The position numbers and the translations under genes were made by a program. The notes under the pieces were generated by a model, which did no database searches, was not told where the DNA came from, and saw nothing but the letters and a program-made list of their open reading frames with translations. Below, piece after piece: positions 8,691-17,393 of a stretch of 64,000 nucleotides of DNA (positions are counted from its first letter, which is position 1; each line of letters opens with the position of its first letter). The stretch lies in contig CBFGTI010000008.1 of the NCBI GenBank assembly GCA_965651695.1, positions 6,187 to 70,186 on the forward strand. Direction: 5' to 3'. This stretch comes from Imperialibacter sp965651695. GTDB lineage: Bacteria > Bacteroidota > Bacteroidia > Cytophagales > Cyclobacteriaceae.

Positions 8691-9977
8691 TCAGTCGGCT
8701 TTCTTTAGGCCTTTAAAAATTTCAGGGGTCATTTTTTCACGGGCCGCCATTGGATCATAATCCTGTATTCCTTCGGATGATAATGTTTTTACTGATACAG
8801 TCGAGCCGTCCATGTTCCACACAAAGAGGAAACCGATGTATTCACTATCAGTGTAAACGAGCGTAAACGTGTCGGCGTAATCCCAGCTTATAGACTGCTC
8901 GTCAAGCTCCTCGCAGAGGTTTTGAGTACCAAATTCGGGTTTGAAATACTTGAGATTTTGATCGCCATCATTGTACCATTCCCAATGCCATGCATACTGA
9001 TAGTATAAGCCACCGTTGCTCTTTTGGGCAAAAAACCTGTCGAAATATACCCACTGCGCATTATCGCCATCTACAAATATTTCACCGTAATTGGCGCAGG
9101 CGTCGGCCGGTACTTTTGCTTCGATTTTTTTGCCGGCATGTTGCCAGGCCGCATACTGGTACTGCTCCCACTCATGCCCTGTCACAGGGGGCAAGCTAAT
9201 GTTGCCGTTGGTTTCTGCCATTAGCGGTAGTGTAAACTGGTACTCATGAACCAGCGTTCCTATGAGATCGAAATAGTATGGCGCCACCACATCAGGGGTA
9301 GTAAATGTTTGGGCTATCACCCTATAGTTCCCGGCTGGTACGTCGCTGAATTCGGCGGACGCACCACCGTTGCTAATGGTACCAGCCTTTTCGATGGTAT
9401 TTTCATCGCTTCTGAGCGTAATCTTTACCGAGTCTGGTTTTTCTTCTCCCAAAGGGAAATTGAACGTCAGCTTTTTAGCTGGCTCAACCACCTCGAATCC
9501 CAGCGTCAGGTAACCAAAGGCCAGGGGTGTTGAGTCTTCGGTTGACAGTACCTCCGGGCTAAGATTGGTTGTAGCTTCTTTAGTTATCTGGAAGCAGATA
9601 GGAAGCGGTTGTTCTACGTGCTCGGCGTTGGGGCTGCCGGCAACAGGAGCAGCGTAGGAAATCTCGTTAGCTTCGTCTTTTACAAAAAACTCGGTGATGC
9701 AGTAAGATCCGGCGTTCAGAAACACCGGATCGGTTACGAAAGAATCTCCAAAGCCGGTTGCCGGAATTTCCGCACGCTCCAAAATCTTATTTCCCGCTTC
9801 GTCTTCGATTGTCACCAGCAGTGAGCTAACATTTGAGGTTAAAACACGTCCCGACGACAAGCTGGCATTGCTGGCGGTAATAACCAGTTGCCCCGTGTTA
9901 TTGGTCGGGTTCGGGTCTTCTGTGGTACAGGATGCAGCTATTGCAGCCACCAACAGAAAGGCAAAAAATTTTCTCAT
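8691..9977 (-). CDS. Large lipoprotein of unknown function with beta-sandwich repeats
   Basis: The 428-residue product begins MRKFFAFLLVAAIAASC, a textbook lipoprotein signal with Cys17 as the lipidated residue, followed by an acidic and Asn-rich linker. Two stretches (about residues 35-110 and 160-240) look like related beta-sandwich modules: each begins with a strand and ends with a V/L-NAGSY or VPAGNYRV turn, typical of carboxypeptidase-regulatory-like or Ig-like folds. The C-terminal half is rich in Trp and Tyr (WHWEWYNDGDQ) and resembles no family I recognise; its aromatic content would suit ligand or glycan binding, but that is a guess. It is transcribed alone from the large gap at 9978. 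Confidence 0.72.
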   Translation of the reverse strand: MRKFFAFLLVAAIAASCTTEDPNPTNNTGQLVITASNASLSSGRVLTSNVSSLLVTIEDEAGNKILERAEIPATGFGDSFVTDPVFLNAGSYCITEFFVKDEANEISYAAPVAGSPNAEHVEQPLPICFQITKEATTNLSPEVLSTEDSTPLAFGYLTLGFEVVEPAKKLTFNFPLGEEKPDSVKITLRSDENTIEKAGTISNGGASAEFSDVPAGNYRVIAQTFTTPDVVAPYYFDLIGTLVHEYQFTLPLMAETNGNISLPPVTGHEWEQYQYAAWQHAGKKIEAKVPADACANYGEIFVDGDNAQWVYFDRFFAQKSNGGLYYQYAWHWEWYNDGDQNLKYFKPEFGTQNLCEELDEQSISWDYADTFTLVYTDSEYIGFLFVWNMDGSTVSVKTLSSEGIQDYDPMAAREKMTPEIFKGLKKAD

Positions 9978-10355
9978 GAATTTTAGATGTTTTATGGGTA
10001 AATCAATGAGCGTAGGAAGGAGTTGGATAGCGAATGTGATGAGCTGTCGGCTCAGTGCAGCCTAACATAGTTTTATAAGCTGTAGCACTTTTAAGCTTTG
10101 CCGGCCTCAAAGCACTCGTAAAAACTCCCTTTTTTCTCGTTTCAAAGGAAGCTGTAACTTTCACGAAAAAAAATACGGGATTCTGCGTATTCGTAACGGA
10201 TAGTTGAAAGAACAGCCACGAGCGGCGAAGTGCTCAAAATCAGTAATTTATAAACCGCTGAGTCATTTCTGTCCCGGCAAAGCAAGAGCTTTTTACAATA
10301 GGTGAAGAAAGACGGCGTGCGGGTGCTGTCACCGGATTGCGTTTTTCCGCTGCCC

Positions 10356-10406
10356 ATTCTCCTTGTTTGCAACGAGGAGAAGCGAGAAAGGCGACCTGTA
10401 CCACCG
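10356..10406 (+). repeat. Degenerate 51-bp repeat, copy 1
   Basis: This copy reads from CATTCTCC through GCAACGAGGAGA and GCGAGAAAGGCGA to CCACCG. It matches the copy at 10462-10512 over its whole length with scattered substitutions and no gap. It contains an imperfect dyad (TCCT ... AGGA around GTTTGCAACG). The pair could be the remains of a REP-like dispersed element; no transposase is nearby. Confidence 0.5.
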
Positions 10407-10461
10407 CTTCTGCATTGTTAAAAGAGACCTAAAAACGAGGTAGGGGCGAGCCTTCACACCT

Positions 10462-10512
10462 CATCCTCCTCGCCTGCAACGAGGATGACCGAGAATGGCG
10501 ATTGTATCGCCG
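10462..10512 (+). repeat. Degenerate 51-bp repeat, copy 2
   Basis: The second copy runs from CATCCTCC through GCAACGAGGATGA and CCGAGAATGGCGA to ATCGCCG. Its internal dyad is better kept than in copy 1: TCCTCG and CGAGGA flank CCTGCAA. The start-to-start distance between copies is 106 bp. Confidence 0.5.
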
Positions 10513-10728
10513 TCCACCAAATATTGTCGAAGGCCCTGCTTGCTATCCCTCATCCACCGCTGTCCGCCACCCTGCTTATATCTCAATTACATTTTCCTTT
10601 ACTTCACACGCTTTTGCCTAGGTAGCGGTTGTGCATAAGTACCCGCCTATGCCTGATGGGCTTAGGCTGCAATATCCGGCGCATGCACATGAAGCTTTTT
10701 GCGCGCTGGTAAACATGTACTACACCGT

Positions 10729-12066
10729 ATGGCAAACAAGAAAAATCCTTATTGGATAAGGGCCGGGAAGCTCACACTGGCGCAGCGGGCAAGCATGCTC
10801 GTATTTGGTGTGTTCACCTTTTACCTGCTGGTAAGAACCCTCGACAAAGAAGGTTACGGCGTCTGGATGCTGTTTATTTCCACTACCATGCTTATTCACA
10901 TGGCCAGAGAGGGTTTTTTCAAGAAACCTTTAATCAGGTATATTAATAAACTCGAAGGTGAGGAAAAGCGAAAACTACAGGCCGCATCCTTGCTGTTGAA
11001 CCTGTTCTTCTCCGCCATTTCCAGCCTCATACTTATTGCTTTGGCCGGCTTTCTCGAAACCGCCTGGGGAGCACCGGGCCTTCGGCAGCTATTTATCATT
11101 TATTTCTTTACCAACCTCTCCATGGCTGTGTTTTCGCACTGTAACAACCTGCTGGAGGCAAACTTCCGGTTTATGGGGCCATTGGTTGGCAATTTTCTCA
11201 AGTCTGGCCTGTTTTTCGGCTGTGTGGTGGTATTGTATTTTGCCGAAGTGCGGGTGAGCCTGTTTCTGCTTGGGCTCTGCTATTTCGCTACCGCTACTAT
11301 CGCAGCTTTTTCCATGTATTGGCACAGCCGCCACCTTATGAGTTACAGGTTTTTGTGGGACACAAAATGGGCAGCGAAGCTTTTTTCCTACGGCAAATAC
11401 ACCCTGGGCACAAATATTAGCGGCACCCTTATGCGAAATACCGATATATGGATGATAGGCTTCTACCTCAATCCCGCAGCTGTGGCGGTATACAACGTGG
11501 CCATTCGCATAGCCAACCTGTTTGAAGTGCCCACCATGGCAATGGCTTCAATTATTTTTCCACAGGCCGTTAAAAAGGCAAATGCGGAGGGCGAGGCGTC
11601 TCTGAAGCCCCTGTACGAAAAATCAGTTACTGTTATCCTGCTGTTAATTGCACCACTGGTGGTGCTGGTTATCATTTTTTCAAAAGAAATAGTAGGGCTG
11701 CTGGCGGGCGATGGCTACGAGGAGGCCGGCGTTATTCTCAACATCACTATGCTGTATGGTTTAATAGTGCCGTTCAACAAGCAAATGGGCGTGCTGCTCG
11801 ACGCCATCGGCAAAGCACGCCTCAATATGCTGTTTGTGATGCGTAATGCGCTCATCAATGTGGCGCTCAATGCGCTGATGATACCGCAGTTTGGCGTGAT
11901 GGGTGCGGCATACGCCACCCTGGCCACGTTTGTAATAGTGCTTATATTGAACCAGGTATATCTTAAGAGAAAATATGATGTGGAAATGTTGAGCCTCTTT
12001 CGATATTCCTGGTACTATTTGAAGAAACTGAAGGGGAAAATGCTAAACAGCAAGGTGCCGGTTTAG
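10729..12066 (+). CDS. Polysaccharide/oligosaccharide flippase (MATE/Wzx-like)
   Basis: The protein of about 445 residues consists almost wholly of hydrophobic segments (12 or more predicted membrane helices) and has the arrangement of the Wzx-type flippases that move lipid-linked sugars across the inner membrane: an N-terminal LVRTLDKEGYGVWMLF loop, a middle block GTLMRNTDIWMIGFYL, and PTMAMASIIFPQAVKKA. The start at the ATG at 10729 (MANKKNPYWIRAGKL) is preferred to an upstream TTG. The last 24 bases overlap the convergent pyruvyl transferase gene. The neighbour adds pyruvate ketals to sugars, so the two may belong to a small surface-glycan locus, but no glycosyltransferase is seen here. 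Confidence 0.85.
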   Translation: MANKKNPYWIRAGKLTLAQRASMLVFGVFTFYLLVRTLDKEGYGVWMLFISTTMLIHMAREGFFKKPLIRYINKLEGEEKRKLQAASLLLNLFFSAISSLILIALAGFLETAWGAPGLRQLFIIYFFTNLSMAVFSHCNNLLEANFRFMGPLVGNFLKSGLFFGCVVVLYFAEVRVSLFLLGLCYFATATIAAFSMYWHSRHLMSYRFLWDTKWAAKLFSYGKYTLGTNISGTLMRNTDIWMIGFYLNPAAVAVYNVAIRIANLFEVPTMAMASIIFPQAVKKANAEGEASLKPLYEKSVTVILLLIAPLVVLVIIFSKEIVGLLAGDGYEEAGVILNITMLYGLIVPFNKQMGVLLDAIGKARLNMLFVMRNALINVALNALMIPQFGVMGAAYATLATFVIVLILNQVYLKRKYDVEMLSLFRYSWYYLKKLKGKMLNSKVPV

Positions 12067-13320
12067 CACCCCCCATTTACCAGTTGCCGGCGCTGCTTGC
12101 AGTCGCGCCTGATGGACTTGCCCCTTCAGCAACTCAAAATTCAGGAATTGATCCGCTTCCTTCCTCAGGCTGTCGATTTTCCTGTTGATGACGTCCCAGT
12201 CAACCTGCTGATTCATCATTTCCAGCACCTTTTGGTGGTCGAAAGCGTAAAGCAGATGATTTTGCAGGTTAAACGCTGTTACCAGTGTTTTCAGCCGTTC
12301 GTTCATACCCACTTTGTCGCCCGAGGCAGGCAGCCCGATAAAATTTTTGTTGAAAATGGTGCTAAGCATCATACCATGAAACGAGTTGGTTATAACAAGG
12401 TCGCAGTCTTTCATGTAGCCGAGCCATTCTTCAATCGACGGAAAGGCGTTGCCGGAGCTGTCTTTATGTACCGACACGTGCGCAACTTTGGTATTTGGTA
12501 GTGCAGCCACAAACTCCAGCAGTTTGCCTTTTGCATCAGAAGGCCGGTTGCCCAGTGTGTAAACGAAAATCTTTTTCCCATTATAGTTTTTAAAGGAAGG
12601 GATCTCCCGGCTGAGGCTGTACCAATCCTCTTTTTCAAGCAAAACTGTGGGGTCGGGTAGCACCCGGGCCTCGCAGCCCATTTCGTGGCAGAGGGTTACG
12701 CCGCTGTGTTCCCGCACACTTACGGCATCAAAATTTTTGAGACTTCTTCTGAAGCGGGCTTTTACTTCTTGTGGCAGCTCCTTATGTCCAAAGCTGGCTG
12801 CATAGGCAATGCGAAGTGTGTCGGCGCTGCCAAACCGTAAAAAAAACGGCTCATGATCGCCAATAAAGGAATAATTCCAGATTTGATCGCTTCCGGCAAT
12901 GTAGATATCAGCCTCGGGAGGCGAAAACTGAAGGTGGGAGATGGACGTGTACAGCTCGGGAGAAAAATCCAAATATGCATGTTTGAATTCTTCAAAATGC
13001 CTGTTGGGGAGGACTGTTGGCGAAGCAAAAGCAACTTTTAGCTTTTTTCGCAGTGCATGTGCATTAAGCAACTTTTTCCAATTGGCCTTCAGAAGCCGCT
13101 GGAAAAAACCGGGTTTATGTTTTTTTACTGACTGCGCCTTGTTATACCGGATTAAGAAGGGCGCATGGCCTTTGTTTTTCAAATATTTTTGAAAGGCATA
13201 AGCCTGGAGCAGCTGCCCGTAGTTCTCCTGGCTTTCCCAAAATGTCATCACCCCAATTTTGAGCTTTTCTTCGGGCGCATCTATGGTTAATCTGGTGTTT
13301 AAATGTATCGTCTGAGACAT
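12043..13320 (-). CDS. Polysaccharide pyruvyl transferase family protein
   Basis: The family transfers pyruvate from phosphoenolpyruvate to sugars of surface polysaccharides or lipid-linked precursors. Supporting segments are the N-terminal MTFWESQENYGQLLQAYAF, the central YIAGSDQIWN, and ITNSFHGMMLSTIFNKNF near the C-terminus, the conserved His-containing block of PF04230. I place the start at the ATG at 13320 (MSQTIHLN); a TTG-type upstream extension of 21 residues is not protein-like. The product is about 425 residues. The gene faces the flippase and their 3' ends overlap by 24 bases, so transcription of one would run antisense into the other. Confidence 0.87.
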   Translation of the reverse strand: MSQTIHLNTRLTIDAPEEKLKIGVMTFWESQENYGQLLQAYAFQKYLKNKGHAPFLIRYNKAQSVKKHKPGFFQRLLKANWKKLLNAHALRKKLKVAFASPTVLPNRHFEEFKHAYLDFSPELYTSISHLQFSPPEADIYIAGSDQIWNYSFIGDHEPFFLRFGSADTLRIAYAASFGHKELPQEVKARFRRSLKNFDAVSVREHSGVTLCHEMGCEARVLPDPTVLLEKEDWYSLSREIPSFKNYNGKKIFVYTLGNRPSDAKGKLLEFVAALPNTKVAHVSVHKDSSGNAFPSIEEWLGYMKDCDLVITNSFHGMMLSTIFNKNFIGLPASGDKVGMNERLKTLVTAFNLQNHLLYAFDHQKVLEMMNQQVDWDVINRKIDSLRKEADQFLNFELLKGQVHQARLQAAPATGKWGVLNRHLAV

Positions 13321-13576
13321 AGTAATTATTTGGTAATGGCCGTACTCCATCACACACCAAGATTCACCCTGCACCCACAACATGCAAAGGGGCTTTGAGG
13401 TTTAAACTGTCGCCGGCTTTGTTGTTTTCGTAATCTGAATGTAACATTACAGCGGTCTGTCTCAGCATCAGAAAAGTAACTCTACAGTAATATATCGCAG
13501 CAGTGTGGCTCGCAAAGAAAATGCTGAAACTTCGGAGCGACACCGCTTGTTAAAACCATGGAAAAACTGTTGATCG

Positions 13577-14359
13577 ATGAATTTTGAAAAGGAAGTAATA
13601 GCTGCGAGTGAGGACGTGCCCGTGGTGGTCGATTTCTGGGCGCCGTGGTGTGGCCCCTGCCAATTTTTAGGCCCGGTAATAGAGCAGCTGGCTGCCGAAG
13701 CCAACGGCCGTTGGAAGCTCATAAAAGTAAATACCGACCAAAATCAGGAGTTGTCGTCCCGGTATGGCATCAGAGGTATTCCGGCAGTAAAAATGTTCAG
13801 CAAGGGGAAGGTGGTAGCTGAGTTTACCGGCGCACTGCCCAAACATGAAATTTTGAAATGGCTCGACCAGCACATTCCTTCGGAGGAGAAGCTGCTTTTT
13901 GTGCAAATAAAGAAAGAGCTGGAGGAAGGCGAGACGGCAGCACTGGCACGCCTTGAGAAATTGGTGCTGGATTACCCCGCATTCGACGAAGCCCGGATTG
14001 CCCTGGCGAAAGAGGTCATTTGGATAGCGCCTGACAGGGCGTTGGAGCTGTTGGCCGGAGTAAAAGACCGGAACAGGTTTTTTGAAACTTCGGAGTATCT
14101 GAACGCCCTGGCGATACTTCTGAAAGCTGAATTTCACGGGCCTTCGCCGGCACAGGCAAAACTGGCGGCTTCTCAGGAAGCATTTCGATCGGGCGACCTC
14201 GAAAGCGGCATTGCACTGCTGATAGAGGCTGTTTCGCTCGACAAAAGCTATATGGATGAGCTGCCGCGAAAGGCCTGCATAGCCTTTTTCAACTTAATGG
14301 GCCCCACCCACGACTACACCAAAAAATTCAGGCGGAGGTTCGATATGGCTTTGTATTGA
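13577..14359 (+). CDS. Thioredoxin-TPR protein (CnoX/YbbN-like)
   Basis: Residues 1-105 form a thioredoxin domain with WCGPC (active cysteines 25 and 28) and the cis-Pro loop GIRGIPAVKMF. The remaining 150 residues are helical, tetratricopeptide-like repeats, the architecture of CnoX/YbbN proteins that hold clients during oxidative stress and hand them to chaperones. Unlike E. coli CnoX, which lacks one cysteine, this one keeps the full CGPC pair and could be an active reductase. The start is fixed by an in-frame TGA two codons upstream. There is no signal peptide, so it is cytoplasmic. It precedes the DUF4956 operon by about 100 bases and may not belong to it. Confidence 0.9.
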   Translation: MNFEKEVIAASEDVPVVVDFWAPWCGPCQFLGPVIEQLAAEANGRWKLIKVNTDQNQELSSRYGIRGIPAVKMFSKGKVVAEFTGALPKHEILKWLDQHIPSEEKLLFVQIKKELEEGETAALARLEKLVLDYPAFDEARIALAKEVIWIAPDRALELLAGVKDRNRFFETSEYLNALAILLKAEFHGPSPAQAKLAASQEAFRSGDLESGIALLIEAVSLDKSYMDELPRKACIAFFNLMGPTHDYTKKFRRRFDMALY

Positions 14360-14462
14360 CAGTCGGAACAATTGTTGAGGACAAGACGGCAGCTTTCTTT
14401 TTTCATTAAGAATACATTACTTCGTTGTTATTCAAAAATTAACTCCTTCAACAAACTTTTGC

Positions 14463-15140
14463 ATGTTTGATTTTTTCCCCGTTGAATTAAAATCGGGTTT
14501 CCCCACATTTCTTACGGCCGTTTACACTTTAATGTGGGGCCTTGTTTTGTCGTCGCTGGTGGCCATTACCCACAAAAAAACCTTTACCGGCTTCGAATAT
14601 CCCGACAGGTTTTTTCAGTCGATGATTCTCGCCACCATAGTTGCCACCGCCGTTATGATGTCGATTGGCGATAGCCTGGCAAGAGGGCTCGGTATTTTCG
14701 GAGCCCTGGCCATAATCCGGTTTCGTACCCGTATAGATGAGCCGAAGAACTTGCTGTTTCTGTTTGCCACGCTCGCCCTGGGCATTGCGCTGGGCGTGTA
14801 TGGTTTTAGCATAGCCATTTCGAGCACAATCATGTTTTGCACCACCGCCTGGATACTCTATTGGTTTGTCGAGCTTAGAAACCTGAAAGAGAAACTCACA
14901 CTTACGATCTTTATGGAGTCTGAAAACCAGGTAAAAACGGTAGAGGACTTTCTGAAAACTGACACGCTCAAATACCAGCTGGTAGCTCAGGAAAAAAGAA
15001 AAACCGGGCTGTGGGAAATGGAGTGGCAGATTTTGGTAGCTACCGGCTATCCTAAAAGCAATATTCTGGAAGCGCTGTCGGGCAAGGACGGCATAGCGCA
15101 GGTAAAATGGTCGAAGGAAGAACCCCTGGTAAGAGTTTAA
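14463..15140 (+). CDS. DUF4956 membrane protein, first gene of a four-gene operon
   Basis: The 225-residue protein has about four membrane helices in its first 150 residues followed by a cytoplasmic domain. The family signature is very clear: ARGLGIFGALAIIRFRTR, then EPKNLLFLFATLALGIALG. DUF4956 proteins have no established biochemical function; from general knowledge of gene neighbourhoods they often sit beside CotH-type proteins and VTC-type polyphosphate polymerases. The stop codon is directly followed by the ATG of the HlyD-like gene (no gap), which argues for translational coupling. The conserved Arg-rich loop IIRFRTRIDEPKN suggests an anionic ligand; this is inference. Confidence 0.92.
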   Translation: MFDFFPVELKSGFPTFLTAVYTLMWGLVLSSLVAITHKKTFTGFEYPDRFFQSMILATIVATAVMMSIGDSLARGLGIFGALAIIRFRTRIDEPKNLLFLFATLALGIALGVYGFSIAISSTIMFCTTAWILYWFVELRNLKEKLTLTIFMESENQVKTVEDFLKTDTLKYQLVAQEKRKTGLWEMEWQILVATGYPKSNILEALSGKDGIAQVKWSKEEPLVRV

Positions 15141-16130
15141 ATGAAGTTACAAAAGCAAAATTATTGGGCTTACTACGTAGCACTGGTTATAATAGGCGGG
15201 GTGCTTTTGTTTTTTTCAATGAACCACCCCGTTCGCAAAGGGGGGCTGTATGGCGTAGTGGAGAGCCCAAAAGTGCGGCTTAATCATCCCCGAAAGGCCA
15301 CGGTAATGAAAGTGAGCGTGGTTCCCGGCCAAAAAGTGAATAAGGGCGAGGTGTTGATGGAGCTTGGGTCGGAGGCGGTTGACGATGACCTTGAGCGAAT
15401 AGCCTACCGTGAGAAACAGCTGACCACCGAGCTGGAGCAGGAGCTTTTTCAGCTGCAGATCGAGCAAAAGGAATTTGAGCTTGAAGTGCTGCAGGATGAG
15501 CAGGAGTGGACGCAGGAGAAAAGAGAAATTGAAGCATCGCTCTCGCGGGACAGAACATTACTCAACAAGTTTTCAGGCAGCCAGCCTAAAGACACCCTCG
15601 GCGCCGATTGGAGAATTCAGTACCTCGACGACATCATAAAGTCGAAACAAACGGAAGTAAAGCTTAAGCAAGGACTGTTGGAACAAAAGAAGCAGCTTAT
15701 GCAAATCGCCTACAAAGCGCGCAATGAAGAACTGCTTTTGGAAAAACAGCGGCTAATTCAGGAAAAGCAGTCACTCACCCTGGTGGCACCTGCCAGCGGC
15801 ACTGTAGACAACGTCTATTTTATGGAAGGCCAAACTGCCGACGCTTTTACCGATCTTTTGTCTCTACTGCCCGACGAAAATAAATACGTGCGTGCTTACG
15901 TAACGGAGCAAACAGCCCAACTGCCCGAATTTACCTCGGTTACCGTACAGTCGGTGCTCAATAAGGAAAAGACCACCCCCGCCACCTACATAGGATCGGG
16001 CGGGGTGGAACTTTTGCCGGCACAGATCCAGGATTCACCGGTGCAGTTGAGCGGCAAGGAGATTTTTTTCAGGCTAGAAAATACCGAGGGCTGGCTACAG
16101 GGCGAAAAGGTGATGATTCTGGTTCAATGA
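15141..16130 (+). CDS. HlyD-like membrane fusion/adaptor protein
   Basis: One membrane helix (residues 9-27) is followed by a periplasmic part: a biotinyl-lipoyl-like beta strand pair (ATVMKVSVVPGQKVNKGEVL and, after the hairpin, TLVAPASGTVDNVYFMEGQ) flanking a long coiled coil of about 130 residues rich in Glu, Gln and Lys. This is the layout of periplasmic adaptors in type I secretion and efflux systems, which join an inner-membrane pump to an outer-membrane TolC channel. The next gene encodes just such a TolC-like protein, starting on an ATGA overlap. No ABC ATPase, RND pump or MFS pump lies in the operon, so the inner-membrane partner is either DUF4956 or encoded elsewhere. Confidence 0.85.
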   Translation: MKLQKQNYWAYYVALVIIGGVLLFFSMNHPVRKGGLYGVVESPKVRLNHPRKATVMKVSVVPGQKVNKGEVLMELGSEAVDDDLERIAYREKQLTTELEQELFQLQIEQKEFELEVLQDEQEWTQEKREIEASLSRDRTLLNKFSGSQPKDTLGADWRIQYLDDIIKSKQTEVKLKQGLLEQKKQLMQIAYKARNEELLLEKQRLIQEKQSLTLVAPASGTVDNVYFMEGQTADAFTDLLSLLPDENKYVRAYVTEQTAQLPEFTSVTVQSVLNKEKTTPATYIGSGGVELLPAQIQDSPVQLSGKEIFFRLENTEGWLQGEKVMILVQ

Positions 16131-17392
16131 CAAAGCATTTCGCTCTCATATTTCTCCTGAGCATGTACGTCAATGCAGCTGCCCGTCAGCAGCCCCAGGT
16201 GCCGTTGCTCGATCTTGTTACCGTTGGCGTGGAGGAGCAGCCTGAAGTAAAAGCGGCCGCTGACCAAATGAAATGGTTTTCTGCTAACAGGTACGGAGCG
16301 GCATTTATTGATGAAATGGACGTGCGTTTTGGCGGTATTTCCACAGATAAGAATGAGTATGCCATACGTATAAAACCAACCAACCCGTTTTTGTACGCTG
16401 CAGGCAAAAATCTTGGTGCAACACTCGAAGACAGAGCCCGGCTGAAATACCTTCAGCTTCGAGAAGAGGCATTGTACAACCGGTACGTTTCGTGGATCGA
16501 GGTGTGGGAGAGAGCATCGGCGATTAAGAAAATTGAGAAGGGCAGGCAATGGCGGGCACAGTGGTCGGAAGCAATGCAACAACTGGCAGGCGACGATGAT
16601 TTCGACCCCGAACAACTGCTTGACATTGAGCTTGACATGCTTGACATGGGCATTGAGGAGCAGGCAGAAGTTGGCAAGCTTGACAAAGAACTGGAAAGGT
16701 TTCTCAGCATCTCGCATGGCTACGACTCGCTGCTGATGGGAAGAGACCAGGCAAGGCAGCACCTGCTACAGGCAAAGATGCCGGCCCTTTCGGCCGGAAA
16801 AATTCGCAGTATTGTCGACAGCCTTCGTAAAAGCACCGACGGCCAGCCTCTCGAGCTCGAACTGCTGCGAACCAGCCTGGAGGAAACACGCAGGAAGATT
16901 TTGCTGGAAAAAGCCGATTGGGATGTTGGCTTTGTGCAGCCCGAGTGGGAAAACGACCGGTCCGACAACTTTTCCATGCGGGTAGGCATTGGCATTCCTT
17001 TGTTCAGAGGCAATCGCATGCAAATTCAGAACCGGAAGATAGACCTGATGGAGGAAAACGGAGAGCTGTTGCTGGCAGAGGCTCAGTGGAAGCTCTCCGA
17101 AGAAAGAGAGTATATGGAGATAGCCAGTCTTTCGGAACGCATGATTTCTTTGGAAAACCTCGCTCAAAAACTGGAGGGTTTTCAGCAAAACATCCCGTTG
17201 CTCGAAGGCAAAAACGCCAGCGAATTGCTGCTAAAGTGGTTGAAAGCCGAAGAGAAACTTGAGGAGCAGAAACTTGAGGTCCAATTTTTGCTACTCACAG
17301 CTTATCTTGATTATTTAAAGCTGAGGGGACTTTTGAACCCCACATCGGCCGCAGCTTATTTTCATAATATTTGGCTTACTACATCCTACTAA
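16127..17392 (+). CDS. TolC-like outer-membrane channel protein (divergent)
   Basis: The N-terminus is a signal peptide (KHFALIFLLSMYVNA, then AARQQPQ). The mature protein of about 400 residues is dominated by long amphipathic helices with heptad spacing, interrupted by segments with strand character (FSMRVGIGIPLFRGN, which is the usual outer-membrane strand of TolC proteins, and YAIRIKPTNPFLYAAG). The two-fold helix-strand-helix repeat agrees with the outer-membrane efflux family, though it is divergent and shorter in the second strand region. It overlaps the HlyD-like gene by four bases (ATGA) and is followed by the CotH gene after one base, so all four products are expected to be made together. 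Confidence 0.72.
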   Translation: MTKHFALIFLLSMYVNAAARQQPQVPLLDLVTVGVEEQPEVKAAADQMKWFSANRYGAAFIDEMDVRFGGISTDKNEYAIRIKPTNPFLYAAGKNLGATLEDRARLKYLQLREEALYNRYVSWIEVWERASAIKKIEKGRQWRAQWSEAMQQLAGDDDFDPEQLLDIELDMLDMGIEEQAEVGKLDKELERFLSISHGYDSLLMGRDQARQHLLQAKMPALSAGKIRSIVDSLRKSTDGQPLELELLRTSLEETRRKILLEKADWDVGFVQPEWENDRSDNFSMRVGIGIPLFRGNRMQIQNRKIDLMEENGELLLAEAQWKLSEEREYMEIASLSERMISLENLAQKLEGFQQNIPLLEGKNASELLLKWLKAEEKLEEQKLEVQFLLLTAYLDYLKLRGLLNPTSAAAYFHNIWLTTSY

Positions 17393-17393
17393 A

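Larger units (their letters stand above)
9978..10728. other. 751-bp gene-free stretch
   Basis: No convincing coding sequence is present on either strand; a 76-codon minus-strand frame at 10142-10372 has no protein-like composition. The left end should hold the promoter of the lipoprotein gene at 9977 and the right end that of the flippase. The middle contains a pair of degenerate direct repeats (10356-10406 and 10462-10512). The rest shows no structure that I can name. Confidence 0.6.

Noticed and set aside
10142..10372. 76-codon minus-strand frame in the large gap
   Set aside because: No signal, no domain, Ser/Arg-rich, and crosses into one of the repeat copies.
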